NCBI GenBank assembly: GCA_002049455.2
Contig: KV918950.1
Location: 1-64,000, forward strand
DNA length: 64,000 nt
Direction of reading: 5' to 3'
Source: Porphyra umbilicalis
Taxonomy: Eukaryota; Rhodophyta; Bangiophyceae; Bangiales; Bangiaceae
Part shown: in pieces, positions 54,418-64,000 of the stretch
Layout: the number at the start of each line of letters is the position of its first letter
Position numbering within the stretch: position 1 is the first letter of the stretch
Position numbers and translations under genes: made by a program
The notes under the pieces: model-generated
Databases searched by the model: none
Told to the model about the DNA's origin: nothing
What the model saw: the letters and a program-made list of their open reading frames with translations, nothing else

Positions 54418-54832
54418 TGTTGGACTGTGATGCTCGTCGCCGACTCCACTGGCGGTTCGCGGATGGATGATGGTCGGTGACCCTTATGGTACCCCACATG
54501 GTACATTTGCAAGACGTGGTCAAGTTGCACACATTTGTGTTGGGTCATCTTGGGGCGTTACTTTTGGCATGTTTTGGATTTGATCTTCGCTTTGCTCGAG
54601 TGGCTTTTGATTTGGTGAGTGATTCGATTTGGTGCGAGGGCGTGGGCGTCGGTGTGGGCGCGAGAGGAGGGAGCACTTGGGCCGGTGGGGACTATTTGAG
54701 AGGTGCTCTCGGTTGGGAGAGGCGGGCGAACCTTAGGACAACTATCAAAGCACGTTCGCACACACACACACAAGCTCAAGCCACTCAACCACTTCACCGT
54801 GGTCCCCCAACCCCTATCCCCACTGCGTTTCA
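54418..54832 (+). repeat. 5' LTR of the inner copia element
   Basis: 415 bp, begins TGTTGGACTGTG and ends CTGCGTTTCA; contains an (AC)n tract near its end. Confidence 0.93.
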
Positions 54833-54996
54833 TCAGGTTATGGGCCCAGAGCCGGGGCTGTGACAAGAGCAGGGTGTGCCGGCTGGTGTCGCGGCGGTCG
54901 CGGCAAGTGCGAAGAGGACGAGGTCAAGGTGGTTCAAGGACGTGACGGTCAAGGCGCACGGCTCGGCAAGGTCGGGCGCTACGACAAGACGACATC

Positions 54997-57900
54997 ATGG
55001 ACGGAGGCGCCGCCGGCATGGGCGGCATCAAGATCGACAAGTTGACTGGGACGAACTTCCACGAGTGGCGTCAGCGCATTAAAATGGTTCTCGCGCTGCG
55101 CGACCTGGACGATATGCTTGACGAAGACGGCAAGCCGACGGACGCGGAGACCCACGAGATGGCGGTGTGGAAGCGTCGAGACACGAAGGCGAGCGCCATC
55201 ATCGGGCGCACCCTTGGGTCTGAGCAGCTCGAGCACGTGTCGGGCTGCAAGACGACGGCGGAAATGTGGTCGACGCTGCAAGGTGTTTTCCAGCGCAAGA
55301 GTTTGATGATCAAGATGAAGGCGCGACGCGAGTTCTACACCGTCGAAATGACCGTCGGCGAGGGCATGCTGGGCTACATCAACCGCGTGCGCATCCTCGG
55401 CGAGAACCTCAAGGCCATGGGCGGCGAGGTGACGGAGATGGACGTTGCCATGAGCGTCCTCAACGGGCTGACGTCAAAGTATGAGAACCTGCTGGTGATT
55501 CTCGACGCCAAGGGCGAGGACGAGCTGAGCCTCGACTTTGTCAAGAGCCGCTTGCTTCAGGAGGAGCGGCGGCAGGCGGACAAGTCGCCGGCGACGAAGC
55601 GCATTGGCGACGTGGCACTCATCGGCGCCAACTATCGAGGTCAAGGCCGCCGTGGTGACCTCTCCAAGATCGAGTGCTACTACTGCCATACGTTTGGGCA
55701 CATCTCTCGCGATTGTCCAGAGCTCAAGGCCAAGAAGCAGAGACAGGACAAGGTGGCCGCGATTGCGGCTGACCATGGTAGCGACAGCGACGACGCCATC
55801 TGTCTGGTAGGCAATGCAGCTGACACCGATGACATCTCCAGGTCGTGGCTTGTGGACTCTGCGGCGTCTGCACACATGTGCTGGATGCACGGGTGCTTCG
55901 ACGACTACCATACGACCACGGGACGGAGCGTCACGATGGGTGACAAGGGGTCCGTAGCCACGGCGGGCGTCGGAACCGTCGTGCTCAATGTCATCGTTCA
56001 CGGCAAGACGCGCAAGATCAAGTTGAAGAAGGTTCTCCATGTTCCTACTATGGGCTTCAGCCTCATGTCGGTCGGCATGATGGAGGAGCGTGGGGTGAAA
56101 GAGTCATTCAAGGGCGGTAAGACGATCATCAAGATGAACGAGAAGACTGCTGCGTGCGGCACTCGTAAGAACGGGCTCTACCACCTGGACATGGCCCCAC
56201 TGTCGGATATTGCTGCGGTGGCCTCTCTTCAGCTCTGGCATGAGCGCCTTGGGTACGTCAACGTGGCTGGCGTTAAGCGGATGATCCAGAACAAGGACAT
56301 CAATGGACTCAAGTGCTCTTCCATGGCGGTCAAGGACGTCTGCGACCCGTGCGTGTATGGGAAGGCGGCTATGACGCCTATGCCTAGTGCAGGAGGAGGT
56401 CGAGTGACTAAGCGCCTGCAGCTCGTGAACTCGGACCTGGGCGGGCCAATTTCGGAGCCGTCGCGTGGCGGTGCGCTCTACTTCGGCATCTTCACCGACG
56501 ACTTCTCCCGCTGGACCGACGTGGTATTCCTGAAGAAGAAGAGCGATCTGCTCTCTGAGTACAAGAAGTGGCTGACTGAGGCCCAGCTGCGCACGGGAAC
56601 CAAGATCAAGATCCTGCGATCCGACAGTGGCGGCGAGTACGTGTCGAACGCATTCAAGGCTCTTCACGATGAGAACGGCACGACGCACCAGACCACGGTG
56701 CCCGACACGCCGCAGCAGAACGGAGTTGCTGAGCGGCTCAACCGAGTTCTCGTGGAGATGGCTCGCACCGTGATGCGACACAAGGACGTCGATCAGGATC
56801 TTTGGGCGGATGCCATCAAGACGGCGGTGTACATCAAGAACCGCGTCACGAGCCGGGCGCTTCCCGTCGGCAAGACGCCTTTTGAGCTGTGGACCGGGAA
56901 TCAGCCCATCGTAAGCCACATGCGGGTGTTTGGGTCGACATGCTGGGTGGTGCTGCACAAGAGTCACATCGACGGCAAGTTTGGCGATAAGGCGGCGAAG
57001 GGCGTCTTCTTAGGCTATCCCGACGGCAGCAAGGCGTACAAGGTCATCCTCGACGACGGCAAGGTTGTCAAGGCGCGAAGCGTCGTGTTCTCCGAGACGA
57101 ACGTAAGCAAGGTCGCAGAAGTTGCGGCGGAGCTTTCCGAAGACGAAGTTGTCGAAGTCGAGACGGGCTTGCGTTCTGAAAGCAACGGCGAAGACGTAGA
57201 TGCTGACAATGACGACAAGGATGACAAGCAAGACGATGGATCTGACAAGTCCGTGGACGACAATCAAGGTAGTGGCGGCTCTCAAGACACGCTGCGTCGG
57301 AGCGGCAGAGCGCGGCGACCACCTGTCGAGTACTGGCGCCCGGTGAGCATGGTTGCGCACGAGGCGCCCACGACGTACGTACAAGCCGTTCAAGGGCAAG
57401 AATCGGCTAAGTGGAATATTGCTATGGACGAGGAGATGGAAGCCATCCGCAAGAACAAGACTTGGCGCTTGACGGATCGCCCGGCCAGTCGACGCGTGCT
57501 GAAGGGCAAGTGGGTTTACAAGGTCAAGAACGAGGTTTACAAGAGCGGGGACAACACGACGCGGCACAAGGCGCGCCTGTGCTTCATGGGGAACCGGCAG
57601 ATCAAGGGGCTCGACTTTAACGAGACGTTCGCGTCGGTAGCCAAGTTCACCACCATTCGATGCATCCTGGCGATGACGGCGGCGAATGGGTGGGAGCTAC
57701 ATCAGATGGACGACAAGACGGCATTCCTCAACGGCGACCTTGACGAGGAGGTCTACATGGAGCAGCCAGACGGCTATGTCGATCCGACGTATCCTGACAA
57801 GGTGTGTCGTCTCCTCCAAGCGCTGTATGGGCTGAAGCAAGCCCCCAAGATGTGGTACGCCAAGCGCGACGACTTCCTCAAGTCGCAGGGGTTTGACAAC

Positions 57901-58923
57901 ATTGACTCGGATGCATGCCTCTACCTCCTTATGGATGACGGCGAAATCATCATCGTCCTGGTGTACGTCGACGATCTTCTTTTGGTGGCATCAAGCCTGG
58001 CGGCGATCTACAAGATTAAGGACGCTCTGCGCAAGCGTTTTGAGATGAAGGACCTGGGCGAGGCGAAGGTCATCCTCGGGCTAGAGATAAGACGTGACAA
58101 GGCGTTGGGCACCCTCAAGCTGTCGCAGGGCAAGTACGCGGGGCAAGTGCTGGAGAAGTTCGGGATGGCGGAGTGCAACCCGATCGGAACGCCGCTGGAG
58201 GTGGGCCTGCAGCTGGTCAAGGCCAACGAGAGCGACGACGCGCTGCCCTACCGCGAAGCCGTCGGCAGGCTAATGTACCTGATGGTCGGGACGCGTCCTG
58301 ACCTCGCCTTCGCCATCGGGAAGCTGAGTCGGTTTGTCTCGTGCTACGGCAAGGAGCATTGGGCGGCGATCAGGCGCGTTCTACGGTATGTCAAGGGTTC
58401 GATGGACAAGGGGCTGGTCTTCGACAAGAGCACTTCCTGTGTTCTACAAGGCTATAGTGATGCCGACTGGGCGGGTGACCACGAGACGCGACGTTTTACG
58501 ACGGGCTTCACCTTCATCTTTGGCGGAGCAGCCGTCAGCTGGGGTTCTAAGTTGCAGAAGACGGTGGCGCTGTCGACGATGGAAGCTGAGTACATGGCTC
58601 TTTGTGAGGCCAGTAAGGAAGCTGTTTGGCTCAACAAGCTCGTGCAAAGCGTGGCATCTCAAGGGCTGCGAACAGCGATCTCGGGCGGGCCGATCAACAT
58701 CAAGGTCGACAACAGCGGGTGCATTGACTTCTCCAAGAACCCCGTCGAGCACAAGCGCACCAAGCACATCGACATTCGATACCACTTCGTGCATGAGGCC
58801 ATCACGAAGGACAAGGTGACACTGGAGCATTGTGCAACTGACGACATGGTGGCGGACCCGATGACGAAGGAGCTCGGCAAGACCAAGCACGACAAGCATG
58901 TCGAGACCATGGGGCTTTGCTGA
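54997..58923 (+). CDS. Gag-Pol polyprotein of the inner Ty1/copia element
   Basis: 1308 residues in one frame. The Gag-like N-terminus contains LTGTNFHEWRQRI. A CCHC knuckle (CYYCHTFGHISRDC) lies at about 227-240. The protease motif DSAAS is at about 287. The integrase GAG-pre region (LWHERLGYV) is near 415, with the core at about 478-575 (TPQQNGVAERLNR). Reverse transcriptase includes AFLNGDLDEE near 909 and YVDDLL near 990. RNase H includes SDADWAG near 1154 and ends at TKHIDIRYH. The integrase-before-RT order is diagnostic of Ty1/copia. Confidence 0.93.
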   Translation: MDGGAAGMGGIKIDKLTGTNFHEWRQRIKMVLALRDLDDMLDEDGKPTDAETHEMAVWKRRDTKASAIIGRTLGSEQLEHVSGCKTTAEMWSTLQGVFQRKSLMIKMKARREFYTVEMTVGEGMLGYINRVRILGENLKAMGGEVTEMDVAMSVLNGLTSKYENLLVILDAKGEDELSLDFVKSRLLQEERRQADKSPATKRIGDVALIGANYRGQGRRGDLSKIECYYCHTFGHISRDCPELKAKKQRQDKVAAIAADHGSDSDDAICLVGNAADTDDISRSWLVDSAASAHMCWMHGCFDDYHTTTGRSVTMGDKGSVATAGVGTVVLNVIVHGKTRKIKLKKVLHVPTMGFSLMSVGMMEERGVKESFKGGKTIIKMNEKTAACGTRKNGLYHLDMAPLSDIAAVASLQLWHERLGYVNVAGVKRMIQNKDINGLKCSSMAVKDVCDPCVYGKAAMTPMPSAGGGRVTKRLQLVNSDLGGPISEPSRGGALYFGIFTDDFSRWTDVVFLKKKSDLLSEYKKWLTEAQLRTGTKIKILRSDSGGEYVSNAFKALHDENGTTHQTTVPDTPQQNGVAERLNRVLVEMARTVMRHKDVDQDLWADAIKTAVYIKNRVTSRALPVGKTPFELWTGNQPIVSHMRVFGSTCWVVLHKSHIDGKFGDKAAKGVFLGYPDGSKAYKVILDDGKVVKARSVVFSETNVSKVAEVAAELSEDEVVEVETGLRSESNGEDVDADNDDKDDKQDDGSDKSVDDNQGSGGSQDTLRRSGRARRPPVEYWRPVSMVAHEAPTTYVQAVQGQESAKWNIAMDEEMEAIRKNKTWRLTDRPASRRVLKGKWVYKVKNEVYKSGDNTTRHKARLCFMGNRQIKGLDFNETFASVAKFTTIRCILAMTAANGWELHQMDDKTAFLNGDLDEEVYMEQPDGYVDPTYPDKVCRLLQALYGLKQAPKMWYAKRDDFLKSQGFDNIDSDACLYLLMDDGEIIIVLVYVDDLLLVASSLAAIYKIKDALRKRFEMKDLGEAKVILGLEIRRDKALGTLKLSQGKYAGQVLEKFGMAECNPIGTPLEVGLQLVKANESDDALPYREAVGRLMYLMVGTRPDLAFAIGKLSRFVSCYGKEHWAAIRRVLRYVKGSMDKGLVFDKSTSCVLQGYSDADWAGDHETRRFTTGFTFIFGGAAVSWGSKLQKTVALSTMEAEYMALCEASKEAVWLNKLVQSVASQGLRTAISGGPINIKVDNSGCIDFSKNPVEHKRTKHIDIRYHFVHEAITKDKVTLEHCATDDMVADPMTKELGKTKHDKHVETMGLC

Positions 58924-58958
58924 ATACAAGAACCACCGCGGCAACAGGCAAGGAGGAG

Positions 58959-59373
58959 TGTTGGACTGTGATGCTCGTCGCCGACTCCATTGGCGGTTCG
59001 CGGATGGATGATGGTCGGTGACCCTTATGGTACCCCACATGGTACATTTGCAAGACGTGGTCAAGTTGCACACATTTGTGTTGGGTCATCTTGGGGCGTT
59101 ACTTTTGGCATGTTTTGGATTTGATCTTCGCTTTGCTCTAGTGGCTTTTGATTTGGTGAGTGATTCGATTTGGTGCGAGGGCGTGGGCGTCGGTGTGGGC
59201 GCGAGAGGAGGGAGCACTTGGGCCGGTGGGGGCTATTTGAGAGGTGCTCTCGGTTGGGAGAGGCGGGCGAACCTTAGGACAACTATCAAAGCACGTTCGC
59301 ACACACACACACAAGCTCAAGCCACTCAACCACTTCACCGTGGTCCCCCAACCCCTATCCCCACTGCGTTTCA
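58959..59373 (+). repeat. 3' LTR of the inner copia element
   Basis: 415 bp, about 99% identical to the 5' LTR, directly after the polypurine tract. Confidence 0.93.
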
Positions 59374-61247
59374 ACAACCACCCGCGCGCCGTCGGCACGT
59401 GCACCGGTTGCAGCCACCTTCTACTGGATCCCACCGGCGTCAGCGGTTGGCGGGGGGGTCTTTCCCAGCCCGCGAGCCGTCGACGGGGGCGTCATGCCGT
59501 CCCCCGTAGTGTCGTCGGTCACAGGTGCCCGACGCTCGGCCGCTTCCCATAGGTCATCTCGTAAGGTGTCTGCAACCGCCCCTGTCGCGGGATGCGGTTG
59601 AGCGTGTAGTTGGCCGTTACCACCGCGTCGGCCCACAGGTTCCCCTCCAGGTTGGCGTCGGCCAGCATCGCCACCGTGCGCTCCTCCAGCGTCCGGTTGT
59701 ACCGCTACGTCTTCCCATTCTGCTGCAGCGAGAAGGGGGCAGTCTTCTGTTGCACCACCCCCTTCTTCGCCAACCACCCTTGAAAGCTCGCCCCGAGGTA
59801 CTCTCCCCCCCGGTCGGAACGCAGCCGCTGCAGCTTTGCCCCAGTGTGCGTCTCCCACTGGGTCAGCACGCGCCGTACCGCCCCAGCCGCCTCGTCCTTG
59901 CGTTGAATGGGTACAACCGCCGCCATCTTCGTGTAGTCGTCGATGACCGTCACCCAGTACACCGCCCCTCCGATCGACACGTGCGCCATCGGGCCCGCAA
60001 CATCGGTGTGTGCGAGCTCCGGGAACACGGTGGCGAGGCTGGTCGACTCATAGTACGACGCGCGCACTTGCTTGGACACCTGGCACGACTTGCACCCCTT
60101 GCTGAGAGCCTCCTTGGCCCCAACGCCGTTCATACGCATCCCATCCGCCGCTTTGGCCACCCACTTCAAGTCCTTGGCTCCGCAGTGACCGAGTCGGCAG
60201 TGCCACACGGCGGCGCCCACGGCGGCCCCAGCAAAGCCCAGGGGGTCGCCATATTCATCCGTCTCTGGCCCACCGTTGATGGTCGGGAGCACATGCACGG
60301 CCCCCGTGCGCACGCCGTCAAGCACTTGTGCCCCCCCGCGGAAGATGGACACCCTCCCGTCGCGGAAATTGGCCCCGAACCCGCGCTCCATCGTCGCCTG
60401 CACGGAGAAGAGGTTCACCTCCATTCCGGGGACGTGCAGGACGTCCTGATGGGTCAGCGCGGTGCTGCCGTCCACGGCCCAGACCGGCAGCGGCACGGTC
60501 CCGCGCTGAGGCGCTGTCACCGTGGACCCGTTCGGCATCCGCACGTGCACCGGAGGCACGGTTGTCTGCCCAACAGTGACGGAGGCGTCCCCCGTCATGT
60601 GGTGGGACGCCCCGCTGTCGACGATCCAAGCCGCGACTGGCAGCGACCCGTCGCCGACCAGGACGCCTCGGCGGCCCACGACAGCCATCGCAAGCCTGTC
60701 TCCGCGCTCGCGGCGGCGCAGCTCGGGGCAGACACGCGGAATGTGCCCCGGGCGGTCACAGTGGAAGCATACACGAGCTTTCGCGGATGGGGCCGCACGG
60801 CGGTCCCCTGGCCCGGCCGCGTAGGCCACGGCTCGGTCCTCGTTCCTTGACTCGGACGCGGCCAGGCGCTTGACCTCGGCTGCCATCAGGCGTTCGGTCA
60901 CCCTACGGAGGCTGAGAACCCCCTGGTCCTCCAAGAGCTCCACCGTGTTGGCATACCATGCGGGTAGTCCCGACGCCGCTTCGGTCGTGGCGGCGCCAGC
61001 GGCAGCCGCCACCAGCGCGGCGGCCTTGCAGACTCCCGCCATTGCCGCCGCCACCGCCGCCGCCGCGGTTGGCGCCGACGCGCAGGGCGGGGACGTGTAG
61101 GTGACGGCGTGGCGCCCAACGCGAGGGCCACGTCGACAACGGAAGCTCTGGGCAGGGCGCCGACGGCGGCCAAGACGCCCCTGACGAACATGTCGCACGT
61201 GAGGCTCGTGACGGTGTAGCGGCGGACAGGCGCCGCCATGGGTGGGG

Positions 61248-61696
61248 GCGAAAAAGAGACAGCGGGACGACGACCAGGGGGGAGAGGACGGGTGACTGGG
61301 AGGAGGCAGTGGGCGGCGGGGACGACGGTGGCCACAGCGGCGGCTGCCCGCTACGGCCCTGCAGCGGTGAGCATCACCTTTGCGACCGCCTCCGGCACCG
61401 CCGGCGGCGTGGCTTCACGTGCTGGAAGGCGGCGCGGACACGCCGGCGCGGTGAGCGCAGGCCCCCGGCCGGCAGCATCGCGTCGGGCTCAGGGGCAGGC
61501 GGCACGCGCGCCGGGACGGATGGCGCCACCCGTCGCTGGCGATGTCGCCAACGCCACAGAGCCTGCCCCGCCTTCAGCGCCGCCGCCGGCGACGCCGCTG
61601 GCGACGCCGCCGCAACAAATAACAATGCTGCCACCCCAACGACAGCTAGATGGAAGCGGCGAGGGCGGCGAGGGTGGTGGTGGCGGGGGCGGCGAG

Positions 61697-61735
<39 letters not shown>

Positions 61736-62734
61736 GACCAACACTAACTGACCCACGCGGCGGGCGGGCGGATGCAATGCTTGCCGCGTGGAGCGCGGAG
61801 GCGCCGGCGTCGGGTACCAGCCTCGAAACGCTCGACAGGCGGAACAACGCGGCTACCGCTGGGTCGAGCGCCGAGGCGCGAGAGACCCAAACGATCGCCT
61901 TCGCCGCGCGCTCGGCGGCGCTGCGCGCGTGTCCGTCCGGGCGGCGCGCCGCCGAACGTGTTCCGGCGACGTGCCGGGCGACGGCGGTGGCGGCGCCCGG
62001 CCGGCGGCGGAGGCGGCCGCGGTAAGCGGCGGTGACGGAGGCGGCCCAAGTGAGTGGTCAAGCCCCACCGCCAAGCCGGTGGCCGGAATCCCCCCCCCCC
62101 CACTGGCAACACGAGCGTTAAGGGCACGATAAGTGGTGCGCCCTCACAGCTGGAAACGCCACCGCCTTCGTCCACAAGGTCGAGCGTCAGCGTTCGTCCA
62201 CGAGGTCGAGCGTCAGCGGCGACGGTGACGACGATGGTGGCCTTCCGCGGTGGCGGTCGCCATGGCGGCAGCGGTGTGCGAGAACAACCCCGGCACGCTC
62301 GGAGGGAGGGCCGACGCGGCGACCCTCGCGTGAAGGGGGCCGGTGGCGGCGTCCGACGCGACCAGGGGAGGGCGGCGTGCCCGTTGGACCGGAGAGGGGC
62401 CGCGGGGGGGGGGTGGTGCCAGCGTCCCACCAGCAGTGTTGCCGGTCGACGGACGAGTGAAGAGAGAAGTGGGGGGGGCGAGGCCGAACGGCGACGAAGG
62501 AGGGGGCGCGGAGGGGAGCTTGTGCCTAGGTGCCGCCAGCAATGTTGCCAGCCGTCGGTCGGGGGAGGAGGGGGGTGAGAGAGCCGAGGATGAACGGCAA
62601 CCCCGCGGGCGGCCGGCCGTCCGGTTGGTGCTGCAAGCAACGACGGGCGCGACAGGAAAAGAGCAAGAGACCCGCTACGGACGCAGCCCACGGTCGCCAG
62701 TCTCCTCTATCGATCACACGGCACACACCACAGA
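61248..62734. other. GC-rich region upstream of the degraded copia element
   Basis: Contains a GGC-rich microsatellite at 61656-61734 and a loosely repeated unit of about 115 bp (62412-62466 resembles 62529-62580, both with GTTGCCRGYCGWCGG-like words). No supported gene; the long frames are compositional. Confidence 0.45.
61656..61734. repeat. GGC-rich microsatellite
   Basis: Imperfect GGC/GGT trinucleotides ending in about 13 pure GGC units. Confidence 0.9.
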
Positions 62735-63271
62735 CTACTCCAACTCCTCCCCAGTGCCGCTCCCAACCGACCAGTCATCGTCATCCCCGTCCAGAACTTC
62801 TTCGACATCGCTCCCCGCATGCCTCCAACTCTTGCGAGACGGCGCCAAACCGGCCCCCGCGCTCCCACGATCCCCCGACGCACCAGCCCCTGCCCCACAC
62901 TCGCCCTCCCTCCCGTTCACAACTGGCGGTGTCACGACCGACGTCGCCACAGCGCAGTCGACGACGAGGTTGTGGATCCACTTGGCGATCATAGGCGAGA
63001 CGCTGACATTGGGGCTCTGCGTCCGCTTATAGCAAAGCTGCTCGGCGACATCCGCGGGGAAGACAGCCCCGCACGTCAAGGTCATCCCCGTCAGCACGTG
63101 GTCCTTGGCAGCCTCCACAAAGGCGGCCTCCATACCAGGGAAGTGCTGCGCGTTGGCGGAGCCGATGGCGCTATCAAACACGGTTTTCGACAAGTCCACT
63201 GGCGACCACAGATTGACAATAGAGTCGAGAACAATTACTGCCTTGTCGTAAAGAGCGCGCTGTCCAGCGCG
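62735..63271 (-). CDS. unidentified coding fragment, probably missing its 5' end
   Basis: Open minus-strand frame of about 178 codons with balanced composition. The best part contains YDKAVIVLDSIVNLW, ADVAEQLCYKR and KWIHNLVVDCAVATS, which look like folded protein. The tail is Gly/Ala-rich, then acidic (DGDDDDWSVGSGTGEELE). The frame lacks a good ATG upstream: the first available start is a GTG at 63199, and the first internal ATG is at about 63133. The upstream sequence is occupied from 63290 by a small TIR element. It could be a last exon, or a gene cut by that insertion. No family is recognised. Confidence 0.4.
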   Translation of the reverse strand, partial: RAGQRALYDKAVIVLDSIVNLWSPVDLSKTVFDSAIGSANAQHFPGMEAAFVEAAKDHVLTGMTLTCGAVFPADVAEQLCYKRTQSPNVSVSPMIAKWIHNLVVDCAVATSVVTPPVVNGREGECGAGAGASGDRGSAGAGLAPSRKSWRHAGSDVEEVLDGDDDDWSVGSGTGEELE

Positions 63272-63289
63272 TCACTCGAGATCAGGCCT

Positions 63290-63814
63290 CACCAAGAGTA
63301 TTTCGTCAAGGGTATCACCCGAGTATTTTTTTCGGGTATATACTCGTACCCGTGAGATATTTCGACGCGTCGCCCATACTCATACTCGCGAATGGGGCGT
63401 GGCCAGATACTCGCAACATCGAATCACCAAGGGTATCCGAGAGTACTACTCGTATTCTCAATTCTGCAGAAGCCGATACCCTTGACAGCGTCCCGCAGTG
63501 CGGCGCCGTCACCACGTGAGCCGCCTGACAAATTAATACGTCACGAAATCTAAGAAATACGTCCCGAAATCAACAGCTAACTGCAGGATCTGGAATTTAG
63601 TTCCAGCGAAAGGTATACGCATACCCGCGCGAATATCAAAATTGGATACCGACAGCCCATAATGTCGCGGGTATATACCCTTGATACCCGCTCTGTCAGG
63701 TTTTGGAGATACTCATACTCGAACGGCTGAAAGTCCTTCGCACTGTCAGCAAATACTCAGTGGCTGGATCAGAGCCGAATACCGTACTCGTGGGCAAATC
63801 TGATACCCTTGGTG
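63290..63814. mobile_element. 525-bp AT-richer TIR element rich in GGGTATC words
   Basis: Ends CACCAAGAGTAT and ATACCCTTGGTG are near-complementary. The flanks AGGCCT and GGGCCT may be an imperfect 6-bp duplication. Inside, GGGTAT and ATACCC and CGAGTA and TACTCG recur on both strands. No gene. Confidence 0.6.
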
Positions 63815-64000
63815 GGGCCTGCTCGAGATGGTCGGGTGTCGGAGGGGGGCCGGCGAGAGACAAGCCACTGCCGCCGCCGGCGGGCGCGGCGGCGGCGGGA
63901 CGGCCGCCGCCGCCACTGCCAGTATGACGCACAGTGGCCGCCGACCAGTCCGCCGTCATTTGCCGGACGGCCGCGGCGGCGCGCAGCGCCGCGGCGCGCA
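63815..64000. other. GC-rich end of window
   Basis: GC-rich, with GCC/GGC clusters; nothing recognisable. Confidence 0.4.

Larger units (their letters stand above)
54418..59373 (+). mobile_element. Ty1/copia LTR retroelement, whole-looking and young
   Basis: 4.96 kb. LTRs of 415 bp (54418-54832 and 58959-59373), TG...CA, about 99% identical, so insertion was recent. A primer-binding site GGTTATGGGCCCAG (54836-54849) matches the anticodon region of initiator tRNA-Met, as in Drosophila copia. A polypurine tract lies at about 58946-58958. One long reading frame lies between. It sits antiparallel inside an older copia element. The flanking 5-mers are similar but not identical. Confidence 0.93.
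52627..61247 (-). mobile_element. degraded Ty1/copia retroelement (fossil), interrupted
   Basis: Minus-strand parts at 59374-61247 (capsid-like region, CCHC knuckle, protease DSGAS motif, integrase core) and 52627-54417 (reverse transcriptase with YVDD and RNase H). The order is that of the Ty1/copia family. It is broken, with a few breaks plus the large insertion at 54418-59373. No LTRs were recognised. It is older than the element inside it. Confidence 0.85.

Overview
The window is eukaryotic nuclear DNA, very GC-rich and gene-poor. It has long C and G homopolymers, a GT-AG intron-containing gene with GTACGT donors, a plastid fibrillin-type gene and Ty1/copia retroelements. This suits a GC-rich photosynthetic eukaryote. 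A bangiophyte red alga (Porphyra/Pyropia-like) is my best guess, but that is inference and no sequence here proves it.

Positions 1-15,500 are the host-gene region. They hold a small one-TM protein (1909-2340, +), a large heparinase II/III-like lyase with C-terminal LamG-type modules (3271-8376, -), a plastid lipid-associated/fibrillin protein (10057-10947, +), an HDDC2-type HD-domain 5'-deoxynucleotidase in three exons (11380-12722, +) and a small secreted Cys-rich protein with a clear TATA box (13796-14176, -).

Positions 16,466-20,430 and 35,311-45,306 carry a recently amplified segmental repeat. It has three linked parts: a GC-rich block (G), a block with a small HTH/NLS protein gene (H), and a 3.1-kb terminal-inverted-repeat element (E) encoding a secreted protein with two internal repeats. 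H and E occur side by side three times, but E is flipped relative to H in one of them. One copy of G is split by a solo LTR with a perfect 5-bp target duplication.

Positions 20,871-34,728 are the most striking part. A 1.03-kb TIR element (T) is present as a tail-to-tail inverted pair. One copy (T2) is uninterrupted. The other (T1) is split by five separate insertions: a 482-bp hAT-like MITE, a 562-bp element with a 3-bp duplication, and three 3.2-4.1-kb elements of one family, called K1, L and K2 here. All five sit between target duplications, and T2 gives the empty site for every one. Removing the insertions leaves 1,031 bp against 1,032 bp in T2. The K family has no recognisable transposase but carries paired C-rich/G-rich arms and short reading frames conserved between copies.

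Positions 45,307-52,250 hold more nested DNA elements: an old T copy split by a 4.6-kb TA-flanked TIR element, two direct 0.7-kb repeats, and a classical CAGGG-ended hAT element with another MITE nested inside it. Positions 52,627-61,247 are a degraded Ty1/copia element on the minus strand. It is interrupted by a young, whole-looking Ty1/copia element (54418-59373, +) with 415-bp LTRs. The window ends with GC-rich DNA, an unidentified reading frame (62735-63271, -) and a small AT-richer TIR element.
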